From: Novispirillum itersonii subsp. itersonii ATCC 12639 | GTDB lineage: Bacteria; Pseudomonadota; Alphaproteobacteria; Rhodospirillales; Rhodospirillaceae | Direction: 5' to 3' | NCBI RefSeq assembly: GCF_000381985.1 | Contig: NZ_KB907350.1 | Span: 46,251 to 110,250, forward strand | DNA length: 64,000 bases | Shown here: positions 26,386 through 35,983 of the stretch, one piece after another | Position numbering within the stretch: position 1 is the stretch's first letter | Layout of the letters: each line of letters opens with the position of its first letter | Made by a program: the position numbers and the translations under genes | The notes under the pieces: generated by a model | Database searches by the model: none | Told to the model about the DNA's origin: nothing | Seen by the model: only the letters and a program-made list of their open reading frames with translations

Positions 26386-27897
26386 TCACTGCCCAATCAC
26401 CACATCAAACTTACTGCCATCGGAATTGGTGCCCTTACAGGACGCCCGTCCGTCAGCCCCCGGTACACAGTCAACCTTGGCTTTGCCAAAACCGCCGCCA
26501 TCCGGGCAGACCGCATCCTGAAGATCGATCTGCATCTGCTTCCCCTGCATCGACGCCTGCGCCGGGGCCTGACAGACCGTACCGTCATGCCGGGTCACCG
26601 CCGCCGTGCCTTTACCGTTCTCAAACGTATATTCCATTTCCACCGGCAACCCGGTGGCACTGTCCACCAGCCCGGTGCGCGACCGCCACTTACCGTTCAG
26701 GAAGTCCATGTTGCCATTGGCCCCGGCATCAGGGGGCAGAACCAACGGCTTCAGCGGCTCCTGCCCCGGCTTTTTCGGATCAACGGGTTTCTGATTGGCC
26801 TGCTGATCCGGCTTGGGCGGGGTTACCGGCTTCTGATCCTGCGGATTGGCTTCCGGTGACAGCTTCTTTGGGTCAACCGGTTTCTGCTCCGGCGGCTTCT
26901 GGTCCTGCGGCTTGGTTTCAGGCGGCTTCGGCGCATCCGGTTTCTGAGGATCCGGCTTCACGTCAGGCGCTTTCGGATCCTGCGGCTTCTTTGCATCAGG
27001 CATCAGATCCGGCGCGGTGATCTTCGGGTCCGGCAGCACCGTACCGTCCGGGCCGACAATGCCAACCCCGGGGATCACCGTGCCCGGCACCACATCGGGC
27101 AACACCATGCCCGGCACGACCTTTTTCGGGTCAACCGGCAGATCGGGCTTTTTCTCCGGATCCGTGCCCAAGGTCAGGGGACCGATCCCCGGAAGATCAA
27201 GAACCACCGGGGTCGCGCATCCACGCAGCAGGAACAAAAGCAACAGCAGAAGGAGCAGCAGCGGCAACAGCCACAGCAGCCAGCGCCACCACGGCCGACG
27301 GGGTTCTTCCTCCACCACCGGCGGAGGAACCGCAGCAGCAGCGGCAGCCGCCACAGGGGCAACAGGCGGGGGAGCCGGGCGGGTCAGCACCAGATCACGG
27401 ATGGTATCCGCCGCAGACGGCGCATTGATATGGGTAAATCCCCAGAAGGTAACGACGGGCAGCCCGTCCACCAGATAGATATGGCCGTCATCGGGGATCT
27501 GCAGACCGAACGGCAACAGGCGGATAAATACCTCCTGATCCTTGCTCGGTGCCGTCACTTTCGACAGGTTTTCCGCCAGCTGGGTTGCCCGGGCGAGCAG
27601 CTTTTCGCGCGCGGCCTGCAACAGCGGCAGGGCGTCCTGCTTCTCCTCAAACGAGGCAGAGGACCATGGCACCACCATCGACCCTTTTTCGGCGTACCAG
27701 TCGATCGTATCACCCCGCTCGTTGATCTGCGGGATCGCCATCAGGGCAGCGACATCTTCCCCCAGCTGACGGCGGATGGTGGCCCGCAACTGCGGCGCAG
27801 ACGCGAATACCGGGCTGCCAACGCTCCCCAATGCGTTGAAATCCCGCAACATTCCCGTCCGTAGCAACGGCCCGGCGACGGCTGGACGACCCGACAT
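26386..27897 (-). CDS. srfA: SrfA-family membrane protein
   Basis: 503 residues. An N-terminal domain (about 1-180) is followed by a low-complexity Pro/Ala segment and one strong membrane helix (about 199-225, PWWRWLLWLLPLLLLL). A long Pro/Lys/Asp-rich linker follows, with repeated DPKxP and KPQDQKP units. The C-terminal about 105 residues are compact, with cysteines, and contain GKWRSRTGLVD and FENGKGTAAVTRHDG. The linker probably spans the periplasm. The N-terminal domain and helix closely resemble those of the upstream VWA protein. ATG 27897 follows GGAGGG. It starts the srfABC set, 50 bases after the VWA gene. Confidence 0.8.
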   Translation of the reverse strand: MSGRPAVAGPLLRTGMLRDFNALGSVGSPVFASAPQLRATIRRQLGEDVAALMAIPQINERGDTIDWYAEKGSMVVPWSSASFEEKQDALPLLQAAREKLLARATQLAENLSKVTAPSKDQEVFIRLLPFGLQIPDDGHIYLVDGLPVVTFWGFTHINAPSAADTIRDLVLTRPAPPPVAPVAAAAAAAVPPPVVEEEPRRPWWRWLLWLLPLLLLLLLLLFLLRGCATPVVLDLPGIGPLTLGTDPEKKPDLPVDPKKVVPGMVLPDVVPGTVIPGVGIVGPDGTVLPDPKITAPDLMPDAKKPQDPKAPDVKPDPQKPDAPKPPETKPQDQKPPEQKPVDPKKLSPEANPQDQKPVTPPKPDQQANQKPVDPKKPGQEPLKPLVLPPDAGANGNMDFLNGKWRSRTGLVDSATGLPVEMEYTFENGKGTAAVTRHDGTVCQAPAQASMQGKQMQIDLQDAVCPDGGGFGKAKVDCVPGADGRASCKGTNSDGSKFDVVIGQ

Positions 27898-27947
27898 GCT
27901 CTCACCCTCCAAAAAGCCAACCCATCATTACAGTCACATCCGTCCGC

Positions 27948-29606
27948 TCAGGGGCAGCCGGGGGGACGTGGGGCCTGATCCGTGGCCCGCAGCATCAGAT
28001 CATCCCAGTTTTCGCCTTCGCGGGGCTTCAGAACGCGCCCGCCGCTGATTTCCGCCATGCACTTGCCAGTGCCGGAACCGTCAACGGAAATAACGTTGAT
28101 CTTCAGATTCGGCTTTTTCTGCTTCAGGGCCCGGGCCACCGCACAGGGGTCCCCGCCGCAGCTGTCTTCGCCATCGCTGACCACCACAATCGTCCCCGGA
28201 ACGGAAACGCCGTCGATCATGTTCCCGGCCCGTTCCAGCCCACGGGCCAGCGGTGTGCCTTCCTGCGTCTGGATTTTCTGAACCTGCGCCACCATCTGCG
28301 GACGCTCGGCATTGCTGAAGAATTTGTAGTTGTCCGTGCCTTCGCAACGGCCGAAGACCAGCAGCCCGAGATCAACCTCCGGCGGAATGGTCCGGGTCAG
28401 ATCCGCGACGGAGTCCTTCGCCACTTCCAGACGGCTGCCCTTGCCGCCGGTCAGACGGGCCCGGGCCGCAGGATCCCCCATTGCCGCCTTCTGGGCGAGT
28501 GCCCGGGCGTCGGCATTGTTGAGGGTCGCAGGCAGGCCCATACTGCCCGAGGCATCCAGCAGGATCGCCACTTCCGGCTTTTCCCACGGCTTGGCCGTAG
28601 GCGGGCAGGCCTGTGCCTGCTTCGGCTCTTCCTTCGGGGGCGTCGGCTTGGGGGCCTCAGTCTTCGGCGGCTCAGGCTTCGGGGGCACGGGCTTCGGCGG
28701 TTCCGGCTTCTTTTCCGGCTTCGGCGGCTCGGGCTTGACCGGCTCGGGCTTCGGCTCTTCCTTCGGCGGTTCGGTCTTTACCGGCGGAAACGGATCCGGC
28801 TCCTTCGGCAGCTCTTTCGGCAACACCTCAGGTACCGGACAGGCATCCAGCCGCTTCTGCAGTTCTTCTTCCGCCTTGCGGATCTTTTCCTTCAGATCGG
28901 ACAGATCCTCCGGCGTCTTCGGCTCTTCTGCCTTAGGCGGTTCTTCTTTTTTCGGCTCCGGCGGCGGCGGTTCCTGACAGAAACGCAGGAAGTACAGGAT
29001 CCCCGCCAGCAACAACAGCAACGGCAGCAGCCACAGCAGCCAACGCCACCACGGGCGGCGGGCCGCAGGCTGCTCTTCTTCCGCTGCCGCAGCAGAGGCC
29101 GGGGCCGCCACAGCCGCAGCTGCTGCCGCCGGAACAGCCATTGCAGCCGCAGCCGGCATCGCCGCTGCCGCAGGCAGGGCGCCATGGCAGCCCCAGCCGA
29201 CCATCACCGGTTCGCCATTCTGCACATAAATCTGTTCAGGGGCGGGCTCCACCGCCATCCGGGTCAGCCGGTCAGCATTGGCGCTATCCCCGGTCTGCCC
29301 CAGACGGGTGGCAATCGCCTGTGTCTGCTCCAACCGTTCGCGCAGCCGGGTCAAGACCGGCGCCTGCTCCGCAGCCCCCAGCGAGGCCAGCGGCACCGGC
29401 TGCCCCGGCAGGGACGAACACCAGTCGATCGACTGGCCATCCGCCGTCGGGACAGGCTCGGCAAACAGGGCGACGGTAATATCCGGCAGAAGACGCGCCA
29501 GCAACGGGCGGATCGCCGGGTACCCCAGACTCAACGGCTGCCCTGCCGCGTCCATGGCGGCATACTGATGGGCAGGCAGACGGCAAAGACGCAGACGGGT
29601 GGCCAT
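27948..29606 (-). CDS. membrane-anchored von Willebrand factor A protein, SrfA-like N-terminus
   Basis: 552 residues, first gene of the srf operon. Residues about 1-150 form a domain similar to that of SrfA. Then come an Ala-rich stretch, a membrane helix (about 182-205) preceded by PWWRWLLWLLPLLLLL, and a long Pro/Glu/Lys-rich linker of PEPPKPE type. The C-terminal VWA domain (about 340-550) has an intact MIDAS (DASGSMG, then VVSDGEDSC). The linker is periplasmic-type and could span to the outer membrane. ATG 29606 has AAGGGG four bases upstream; the open frame to 29774 is non-homologous. It is divergent from the exporter operon. Confidence 0.82.
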   Translation of the reverse strand: MATRLRLCRLPAHQYAAMDAAGQPLSLGYPAIRPLLARLLPDITVALFAEPVPTADGQSIDWCSSLPGQPVPLASLGAAEQAPVLTRLRERLEQTQAIATRLGQTGDSANADRLTRMAVEPAPEQIYVQNGEPVMVGWGCHGALPAAAAMPAAAAMAVPAAAAAAVAAPASAAAAEEEQPAARRPWWRWLLWLLPLLLLLAGILYFLRFCQEPPPPEPKKEEPPKAEEPKTPEDLSDLKEKIRKAEEELQKRLDACPVPEVLPKELPKEPDPFPPVKTEPPKEEPKPEPVKPEPPKPEKKPEPPKPVPPKPEPPKTEAPKPTPPKEEPKQAQACPPTAKPWEKPEVAILLDASGSMGLPATLNNADARALAQKAAMGDPAARARLTGGKGSRLEVAKDSVADLTRTIPPEVDLGLLVFGRCEGTDNYKFFSNAERPQMVAQVQKIQTQEGTPLARGLERAGNMIDGVSVPGTIVVVSDGEDSCGGDPCAVARALKQKKPNLKINVISVDGSGTGKCMAEISGGRVLKPREGENWDDLMLRATDQAPRPPGCP

Positions 29607-29923
29607 GGCGCCCCTTACAACTGGGAGAGAAACCGGCAACAGACGGAAACCGGGCCTGACAGGACCGGCAGAGGAAGACTCACCATTGGGTTGCTTACCA
29701 GATGCAGGGCCTGAAGACCAGTTCGCCGTTAAGGGTACCGGATGAACGCGCCGTATTGAGACTTGATAATCCACGGCCTTTCAGTCAGACCGTTAAATGG
29801 ATTGCGACTCCGCAGCATAATCAACGGGGATTGAACAACCACCCCGCCGGTTTGACCGCCACGGCGGCAGTCTGTTTCCCTGTCCTGCTTCCAACCGGCT
29901 CTGATCCCTTCACCGAGGCCACG
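29607..29923. other. divergent intergenic region between the srf and exporter operons
   Basis: About 317 bases separate the two divergent start codons. The region must hold promoters for both operons, but no convincing -35/-10 pair, palindrome or small peptide gene was found. In particular no reading frame here resembles a double-glycine-leader precursor. Confidence 0.5.
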
Positions 29924-31183
29924 ATGACACGTCAGGTTTTCCGGCAGGCCGCATTGGACCGGCTGGCTTCCCCCGAGCAGCTTGACCGGCTGGTGACCCT
30001 TACCGACCCGCGCGGCTGGATTGCCCTGTCCACCGTTGCCGTTCTGACTGCAGCGACCATCCTGTGGGGCTTTCTCGGTACGCTGCCGACCACCGTCAAA
30101 GGACAGGGAATTCTGCTGTCTGAAAAAGGCCGCCTCAGCGACGCGATGGCTCCGGCAGCAGGCACACTGGCCAGCATTCTGCCTGCCGTCGGGGACACGG
30201 TGACCGAAGGCCAGACCATTGCCCGGATCAGTCAGGGCAATCTGGTGCAGCAGATCCGCAATCTCGATGACCTGATCGCGGAACGTCAGGCCGAGCTGGC
30301 CCGCCGGAAAGAAGGGTTCGCCCGCGAGCAGACAATCAAGCAGCGCAACCTCGACCAACGCCGTCAGGCCCTGTCCCAGACCGTGGATGCCGCCAACCAG
30401 CATGCCGGATACCTGCAATCGCTGCTGACCCAGCTGGAACAGATGGCGGCACAGGGCATCTCCACCCGCCAGCGGGTTCAGGAAACCCGGACCGAACTAT
30501 CCAAAGCCCAGCGCGAGGCCGCCAGTGCCCGCTCTGACCTGCTGAGGCTGGATGCTGAGGCGCTGGAAACCAAACTGCGGCAGGACAGCGAGCTGACCGA
30601 ACTGGAAGCCCGCCTGAATGATGCCAGCCGCCAGAAACGGGAACTGAGCGCCCGTCTGGATGAACAGTCCGTCGTCACTGCCCCGGCCACCGGGCGGGTG
30701 ATTGAGGTCAAGCGCTCAGCCGGATCGGTGATCGGCGTCGGGGAACCGGTGCTGACCATCGAAAGCGGCAGCACCCGCCTGAAAACGGTGGTATTTGTCG
30801 GCACTGAGGACGGCAAGAAGGTCCGTCCCGGCATGACCGTGCGGATCACCCCGGACACCGTCAAAAAAGAAGAATGGGGCAGCCTGACCGCCACTGTCCG
30901 CGATGTGTCGGAATTTCCGGTCACCACCACCGGCATGGCCGCCATTCTGCCCAATCCCGGCCTGATCGAGCTGCTGGCCAAGAAAGGCGCCCCCTATGCG
31001 GTGGAGGTGGATATGGAAACCAACCCCGCCAGCCCCAGCGGCTACCGCTGGACCTCGGGCCGCGGCCCCGACATGGTTCTGACCTCCGGCACCACGGTTA
31101 AGGCCGACGTGACGGTGGAGCGCCGCCGCCCGATTGATCTGGTGCTGCCTGCCCTGCGCAAACTGACCGGCGCGATGCCCTGA
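29924..31183 (+). CDS. HlyD-family periplasmic adaptor, NHLM bacteriocin secretion type
   Basis: Membrane-fusion protein linking an inner-membrane peptide exporter to the outer envelope. It is 419 residues: cytoplasmic N-terminus, one membrane helix (about 34-54), a biotinyl-lipoyl half-motif (GTLASILPAVGDTVTEGQTIARI), a long coiled-coil hairpin (about 105-245), the second lipoyl half (ATGRVIEVKRSAGSVIGVGEPVLTIE) and a beta-barrel region to the end. The overall organisation and the genes that follow fit the NHLM bacteriocin system adaptor family. ATG 29924 has GAGG at 29915; the frame open from 29702 lacks homology. Its stop overlaps the start of the next gene (TGATG). Confidence 0.8.
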   Translation: MTRQVFRQAALDRLASPEQLDRLVTLTDPRGWIALSTVAVLTAATILWGFLGTLPTTVKGQGILLSEKGRLSDAMAPAAGTLASILPAVGDTVTEGQTIARISQGNLVQQIRNLDDLIAERQAELARRKEGFAREQTIKQRNLDQRRQALSQTVDAANQHAGYLQSLLTQLEQMAAQGISTRQRVQETRTELSKAQREAASARSDLLRLDAEALETKLRQDSELTELEARLNDASRQKRELSARLDEQSVVTAPATGRVIEVKRSAGSVIGVGEPVLTIESGSTRLKTVVFVGTEDGKKVRPGMTVRITPDTVKKEEWGSLTATVRDVSEFPVTTTGMAAILPNPGLIELLAKKGAPYAVEVDMETNPASPSGYRWTSGRGPDMVLTSGTTVKADVTVERRRPIDLVLPALRKLTGAMP

Positions 31184-33384
31184 TGATGGCCGGTTTCTCC
31201 CTCTCCTCACTACGGGCCCGGTGGCAACGCCTGTGGTCTGGCCGCAGCGGCAACCGCCGCGCCCGCACCCCGAGCATCCTGCAGATGGAGATGGTGGAAT
31301 GCGGGGCTGCCTCTCTGGCCATGGTGCTGGCCCATCACGGGGCCTGGGTGCCGCTGGAACAGCTGCGGGAAGAGTGCGGCGTCTCACGCGATGGCAGTAA
31401 AGCCTCCAATGTGCTGAAGGCGGCACGACGGCACGGTCTGGCGGCCAAAGGCTTCCGTAAAGAGGTCCACCAGCTTGATGAGGTGCCGGTCCCGGCGATC
31501 ATCCACTGGAACTTCAACCACTTTCTGGTTTACGAAGGCCGGAAGGGCGAAACCCATTTCCTTAACGATCCGGCCAAAGGGCCGACCACGGTGAAAACGG
31601 CGGAAGTCGAGGAAGCCTTCACCGGGGTGGTCCTGACATTCTCCCCCACCGATGACTTCACCCGCAAAGGCACCCGCCCGTCGCTGATGCCCGCCCTACT
31701 GCACACCCTTAGCGGGTCCGGCGGGGCAGTGGCGCTTGCCCTGCTGGCCAGCCTGCTGCTGGTTGTGCCCGGTATTCTGCTGCCGACCTTCTCGAAAGTC
31801 TTCATCGACAGCGTGCTGGTGGCACGGATGGAAGACTGGCTGCGCCCGCTGTGTCTGGGCATGGCGATGACCGCACTGGTGCGGCTGGTCCTGACCACCA
31901 TCCAGCAGACCACCCTGCTCAGGCTGGAAGCGCGGCTGGCCTCGGGGATCGCCGGGGAATACCTGCGCCGTCTGCTGGCGTTGCCGATGGCGTTCTTCCT
32001 TCAGCGGCAGCCCGGGGATCTGGCCGGGCGCGTCGCCGCCGGGGACCATATCGCCCGGCTGATGTCCGGAGAACTGGCGACAAACGCCTTCAATGCCCTG
32101 TCGCTGCTGTTTTTCGCCATCGTGATGGTGCTGTATGATCCGCTGCTGGCGGCAATCGGCATCGGGCTGGCCTCGCTGAACGTTTTTGCCCTGCGGCGCA
32201 TCAACCGCAGGCGGGAAGAACAGTCCGGGGCCATGGCAATGGCACAGGGTAAGCTGGCCGCCGCCACCGTCGGCACCCTGACCGCCATCGAAACCATCAA
32301 GGTCAACGGGCTGGAGCAGGAAGCCTTCGCCCGCTGGTCCGGCTATCAGGCCGGGGCCCTTGGTACGACCCAGACATTTGCCCTGTCCTCAGCCCTGCTG
32401 GGGGTATTGCCTTCGGTCCTTTCCGGCCTGACCACCGCCCTGATTCTGGGGGTCGGCGGATACCGGGTGATGTCGGGTGACCTGACACTGGGCGGGCTGG
32501 TCGCATTTCAGACCCTGATGTCCAGCTTCTCGACCCCGGTCGCCAAACTGATGCAGCTGGGCGGTAACCTGCAGGCCGCACGGGCTGACCTGACCCGGTT
32601 GCAGGACGCCTTCCGGTATCCGCTGCCCACCCCGGTTGATCACAGCGCCGCCGATGCGACGCCCCCGGCAGGCAGTCTGGAATTCCGGTCTGTCACCTTC
32701 GGCTACAGCCCGCTCGATCCGCCGCTTCTCGACGGTATCAGCCTGACCGTGCGCCCGGGGCAGCGTGTGGCGCTGGTCGGCGGCTCCGGCAGTGGCAAAA
32801 GCACGCTCGGGCGGCTGGCCGGGGGGCTTCTGGCCCCCTGGAGCGGAGAGATCCTGCTGGACGGTCAGCCGCTGACCGCCCTGTCACCGGACCGCACTGC
32901 CGCCACCCTTGGCTATGTCGATCAGGATATCTTTCTGTTTGAGGGCAGCGTGCGCGAGAACCTGACCCTGTGGAACCCCAACGCCGATGATGCCGATCTG
33001 GTGCAGGCGCTGGCCGATGCCGAAATCCTGATGGATGTGCAGGAACGCGGCGGTCTGGACGACTGCCGGATCAGCGAAGGCGGCAGCAATTTCAGCGGCG
33101 GACAGCGCCAGCGGATCGAGCTGGCCCGCGCCCTGTCCACAGACCCCGCCCTGCTGGTGCTTGACGAGGCGACCTCGGCCCTCGATCCGGCAACGGAAAA
33201 GGCCGTTGATGACAATCTGCGGCGGCGTGGCTGCACCTGCCTGATTGTCGCCCACCGCCTGAGCACCATCCGCGACTGTGACGAGATCATTGTCCTGCAC
33301 CATGGCCAGATCATGGAGCGGGGACGGCATGAGGAGCTGATGGCCCGTAACGGCGACTACGCCCGCCTGGTGGGAACGATGTGA
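31183..33384 (+). CDS. peptidase-containing ABC transporter (C39 + TMD + NBD), NHLM ABC1 type
   Basis: 733 residues. It cleaves a double-glycine-type leader and exports the peptide. The C39 peptidase (about 28-150) has Gln34, Cys40 (QMEMVECGAAS), His113 (NFNHFLV) and Asp129 (LNDPAKG), all intact. Six membrane helices lie at about 170-450. The ATPase domain has Walker A GGSGSGKST, signature [15 protein letters not shown], Walker B LLVLDEATSALDP and H-loop AHRLST, so it is catalytically complete. The start ATG 31183 overlaps the adaptor stop and the stop overlaps the next gene. Family and order match the ABC1 protein of NHLM systems. Confidence 0.88.
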   Translation: MMAGFSLSSLRARWQRLWSGRSGNRRARTPSILQMEMVECGAASLAMVLAHHGAWVPLEQLREECGVSRDGSKASNVLKAARRHGLAAKGFRKEVHQLDEVPVPAIIHWNFNHFLVYEGRKGETHFLNDPAKGPTTVKTAEVEEAFTGVVLTFSPTDDFTRKGTRPSLMPALLHTLSGSGGAVALALLASLLLVVPGILLPTFSKVFIDSVLVARMEDWLRPLCLGMAMTALVRLVLTTIQQTTLLRLEARLASGIAGEYLRRLLALPMAFFLQRQPGDLAGRVAAGDHIARLMSGELATNAFNALSLLFFAIVMVLYDPLLAAIGIGLASLNVFALRRINRRREEQSGAMAMAQGKLAAATVGTLTAIETIKVNGLEQEAFARWSGYQAGALGTTQTFALSSALLGVLPSVLSGLTTALILGVGGYRVMSGDLTLGGLVAFQTLMSSFSTPVAKLMQLGGNLQAARADLTRLQDAFRYPLPTPVDHSAADATPPAGSLEFRSVTFGYSPLDPPLLDGISLTVRPGQRVALVGGSGSGKSTLGRLAGGLLAPWSGEILLDGQPLTALSPDRTAATLGYVDQDIFLFEGSVRENLTLWNPNADDADLVQALADAEILMDVQERGGLDDCRISEGGSNFSGGQRQRIELARALSTDPALLVLDEATSALDPATEKAVDDNLRRRGCTCLIVAHRLSTIRDCDEIIVLHHGQIMERGRHEELMARNGDYARLVGTM

Positions 33385-35957
33385 TGACGGACAGCTCTCC
33401 CCAGACCCGTGACATTCTGCTGACCGGCGCTGACGGCCCCGGATGGGGTCTCCGTCAGGGCCGGGCCGATGTGTTTGCTGTCTCGCCCGGCGGGCGGCGG
33501 TTATATCTGTTCTCGGTGGAAACCGGCGACACCCTCTCCCCCCTGCCCGATACCCTGCCGCCGGTGATCGCGGTGCCCGCCCTTGATGCCGCCATCCTGC
33601 CGCTGACCGACCGCCTGCCCGAACCGTGGGAGCCCCGGTTTTCCGCCGTCCTCCCCGGTGTTTCCGCCGGGGATCCGGCCTTTCTGCACGCGCTGGCCGA
33701 AGCCCTGCGCACCCGGCTGGCCCAGCGCGATGCCCGGGCCACCGAGCGTCAGGACGGGCGGCAGCAGGCGGCAGACAGCGGACTGGCGGATGGTTTCCGG
33801 GCGATTGCAGCAGCCATCGCCGCCCGCCCGGCCCCGCCACCATCACTGGCCGAGGCCGGGGCCGGGGCCGACCCCGAAGGAACTCTGTATGCACTGGTCC
33901 TGCACGCGCTGAGCGTTCCGGTGCCACCACCGCGCCCCGGCCAACGGAATCTTTCCGCACAGGAACGGCTGAAACAGGCCGGTGTCCGCCTGCGCCCGGT
34001 CCAGCTGCGCGGCCTGTGGTGGCGGACTGCCTACGGCCCGATGCTGGCCCGCCGTGATGACCGCACGGTTGCCCTGATCCCCGGTCAGGGCGGTCATTAT
34101 CTGCTGCATGATCCGGCTCTGCCCGCCCCGCAGCCGGTGACGGCAGAGCTGGCGGAAACCCTGTCCGCCAATGCCGATCTGGCCTATCCCCGCCTGCCGC
34201 TGCGCCTGTCGTCATGGGGTCAGGTGATCCGCTTTGCCTTTGCCGACGGTGGCCCGGACCGGCGGACAATGATCCTGATCGCCGCGGCCGGGGCAGCCCT
34301 GTCGTCTGCCGTTCCGGTAGCCTCCGGCTGGCTGTTTGAACATATCATTCCCGCCGCGGCGCTCAGTGACCTGTGGCAGATCGCCGCCGCGCTGATCCTG
34401 ATGGCTTTGGGGGCCGGGGCCTTTGAGGCAGCCCGCGCCCTGCTGCTGGTACGGATGGAAGGCCGGGCCGACTGGCGGACCCAGTCGGCCCTGTTTGACC
34501 GCCTGCTGCGGCTGCCGGTCGGTTTTTTCAAGGCTTATACCATCGGGGATCTGACGGACCGCGCCCTCAGCGTCCATCATGCCCGTTCCCTGCTGTCTTC
34601 GGCGGTGCTGGGGGGGATGGTCGGCATGCTGGTCGCCCTGCCCAGTCTGGGGCTGCTGTTTGTCTATCATGTCAAGCTGGCCTGTGTGGCGCTGGCACTG
34701 GTGCTGACCGGCTGCGGGGTGATCGCCGTCACCTCATCCCGTCAGGTCCGGCACGAGGCGATGAAACTGGCGCAGGCCGGGCGGGTACAGGGGCTGGTGC
34801 TGCAATTGCTGAACGGCATCGCCAAACTGCGGGTCTCTGCCGCAGAACGGCGCGGACTGGGGGCGTGGGCCAGTGCCTATGCCCGGCAGCAACAGCATCT
34901 GGTTGCCTCGCAACGCTGGGCAAACCTGACAGAGATCTTTCTGTCCGGCTTCCCACTGCTGTGTTCTCTGGTGATTTTTGCCTGTACCGCATGGTTTCTG
35001 AAAGACGCCCTGACGGCACAGGCGACCGCGCCGGACCCGGCGAAAGCCGCTGCGGCCATGAGTACCGCCGATTTTATCGCCTTCAACACCGCCTTCGGGC
35101 AGTTCATCGGGGCGATGACCTCCGGCGTGCTGGCCCTGACCGGGGCGCTGGGGGCAATCCCCTATCTGCAACGGGCCCGGCCGATTATTGAGGCCGTCCC
35201 GGAGTCAACCGGCCAACGCCGTGACCCCGGCACACTGAAAGGCACCATCGAAGCCTCCGGCCTGTCGTTCCGCTATGGCCCCGGTGATCCGCTGGTGCTG
35301 GACCGGCTGTCATTCCGCATCGAGGCCGGGCAGTTTGTGGCCATCGTCGGGGCTTCCGGCAGCGGAAAATCAACCCTGCTGCGCCTGCTGACCGGCTTTG
35401 AAATCCCTTCGGAAGGCGACCTGCGGTTTGACGGTCAGCCGCTGGAAACGCTGGATGTCGATATCCTGCGCCGCCAGATGGGCGTGGTGCTGCAACATGG
35501 CCGGGTGATGAGCGGCAGCGTGCTTGACAACATCGTCGGCACCTCCGGCCTCGGGCAGGATGAGGCATGGGATGCCGCCCGCATGGCCGGTCTCGACAGC
35601 GATATTCAGGCAATGCCGATGGGCATGCATACGGTCCTGCCCGATGGCGGGGCCAGCCTGTCCGGCGGGCAGCGGCAGCGGCTGCTGATCGCCCGCGCTC
35701 TGGTCCGCCGTCCGGCGATGCTGCTGCTGGACGAGGCCACCAGTGCGCTGGATAACCTGACGCAGGCCGTTGTTTCCGAAACCCTTTCCGGCCTGACCGC
35801 CACCCGGATCGTGGTCGCCCACCGCCTCAGCACCATCCGTCACGCCGACCGTATTCTGGTGCTTGACGGCGGGCGGCTGGTCGAAGATGGCCCCTATGAC
35901 GCCCTGATGGCACAGAACGGGGCCTTTGCCGCCCTCGCCCGCCGCCAGCTTCTGTAA
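33384..35957 (+). CDS. ABC transporter, NHLM ABC2 type (non-peptidase N-domain)
   Basis: 857 residues. The N-terminal about 270 residues are not a C39 domain; they contain LKQAGVRLRPVQLRGLWWRT, a conserved region of the second NHLM transporter family. The transmembrane domain spans about 290-560 and the ATPase 600-850, with Walker A GASGSGKST, signature LSGGQRQRLLIARAL, Walker B MLLLDEATSALD and H-loop AHRLST. It probably pairs with ABC1 as a heteromeric exporter or acts in maturation. TGATG overlap places the start at ATG 33384 (GTG 33381 is an alternative). It is followed after 26 bases by the nucleotide-binding protein gene. Confidence 0.84.
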   Translation: MTDSSPQTRDILLTGADGPGWGLRQGRADVFAVSPGGRRLYLFSVETGDTLSPLPDTLPPVIAVPALDAAILPLTDRLPEPWEPRFSAVLPGVSAGDPAFLHALAEALRTRLAQRDARATERQDGRQQAADSGLADGFRAIAAAIAARPAPPPSLAEAGAGADPEGTLYALVLHALSVPVPPPRPGQRNLSAQERLKQAGVRLRPVQLRGLWWRTAYGPMLARRDDRTVALIPGQGGHYLLHDPALPAPQPVTAELAETLSANADLAYPRLPLRLSSWGQVIRFAFADGGPDRRTMILIAAAGAALSSAVPVASGWLFEHIIPAAALSDLWQIAAALILMALGAGAFEAARALLLVRMEGRADWRTQSALFDRLLRLPVGFFKAYTIGDLTDRALSVHHARSLLSSAVLGGMVGMLVALPSLGLLFVYHVKLACVALALVLTGCGVIAVTSSRQVRHEAMKLAQAGRVQGLVLQLLNGIAKLRVSAAERRGLGAWASAYARQQQHLVASQRWANLTEIFLSGFPLLCSLVIFACTAWFLKDALTAQATAPDPAKAAAAMSTADFIAFNTAFGQFIGAMTSGVLALTGALGAIPYLQRARPIIEAVPESTGQRRDPGTLKGTIEASGLSFRYGPGDPLVLDRLSFRIEAGQFVAIVGASGSGKSTLLRLLTGFEIPSEGDLRFDGQPLETLDVDILRRQMGVVLQHGRVMSGSVLDNIVGTSGLGQDEAWDAARMAGLDSDIQAMPMGMHTVLPDGGASLSGGQRQRLLIARALVRRPAMLLLDEATSALDNLTQAVVSETLSGLTATRIVVAHRLSTIRHADRILVLDGGRLVEDGPYDALMAQNGAFAALARRQLL

Positions 35958-35983
35958 CGCTCTCTCAGCCCATAGGACACTCC

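Noticed and set aside
24546..27020. Plus-strand open frame of 824 codons opposite srfB/srfA
   Set aside because: Composition is dominated by Arg/His/Gln/Pro, typical of antisense frames in GC-rich genes; no motif or ribosome site.
28600..28800. Tandem repeat or CRISPR-like repetition
   Set aside because: The repetition is the coding sequence of the Pro/Glu/Lys-rich linker of the VWA protein, with irregular units.
29702..29923. Possible leader-peptide gene before the adaptor
   Set aside because: The open frame is simply continuous with the adaptor and has no double-glycine leader or separate stop.
32884..34269. Minus-strand frame of 461 codons across the ABC1/ABC2 junction
   Set aside because: Extremely Arg/Pro/Gly-rich with no domain; both plus-strand genes are certain.
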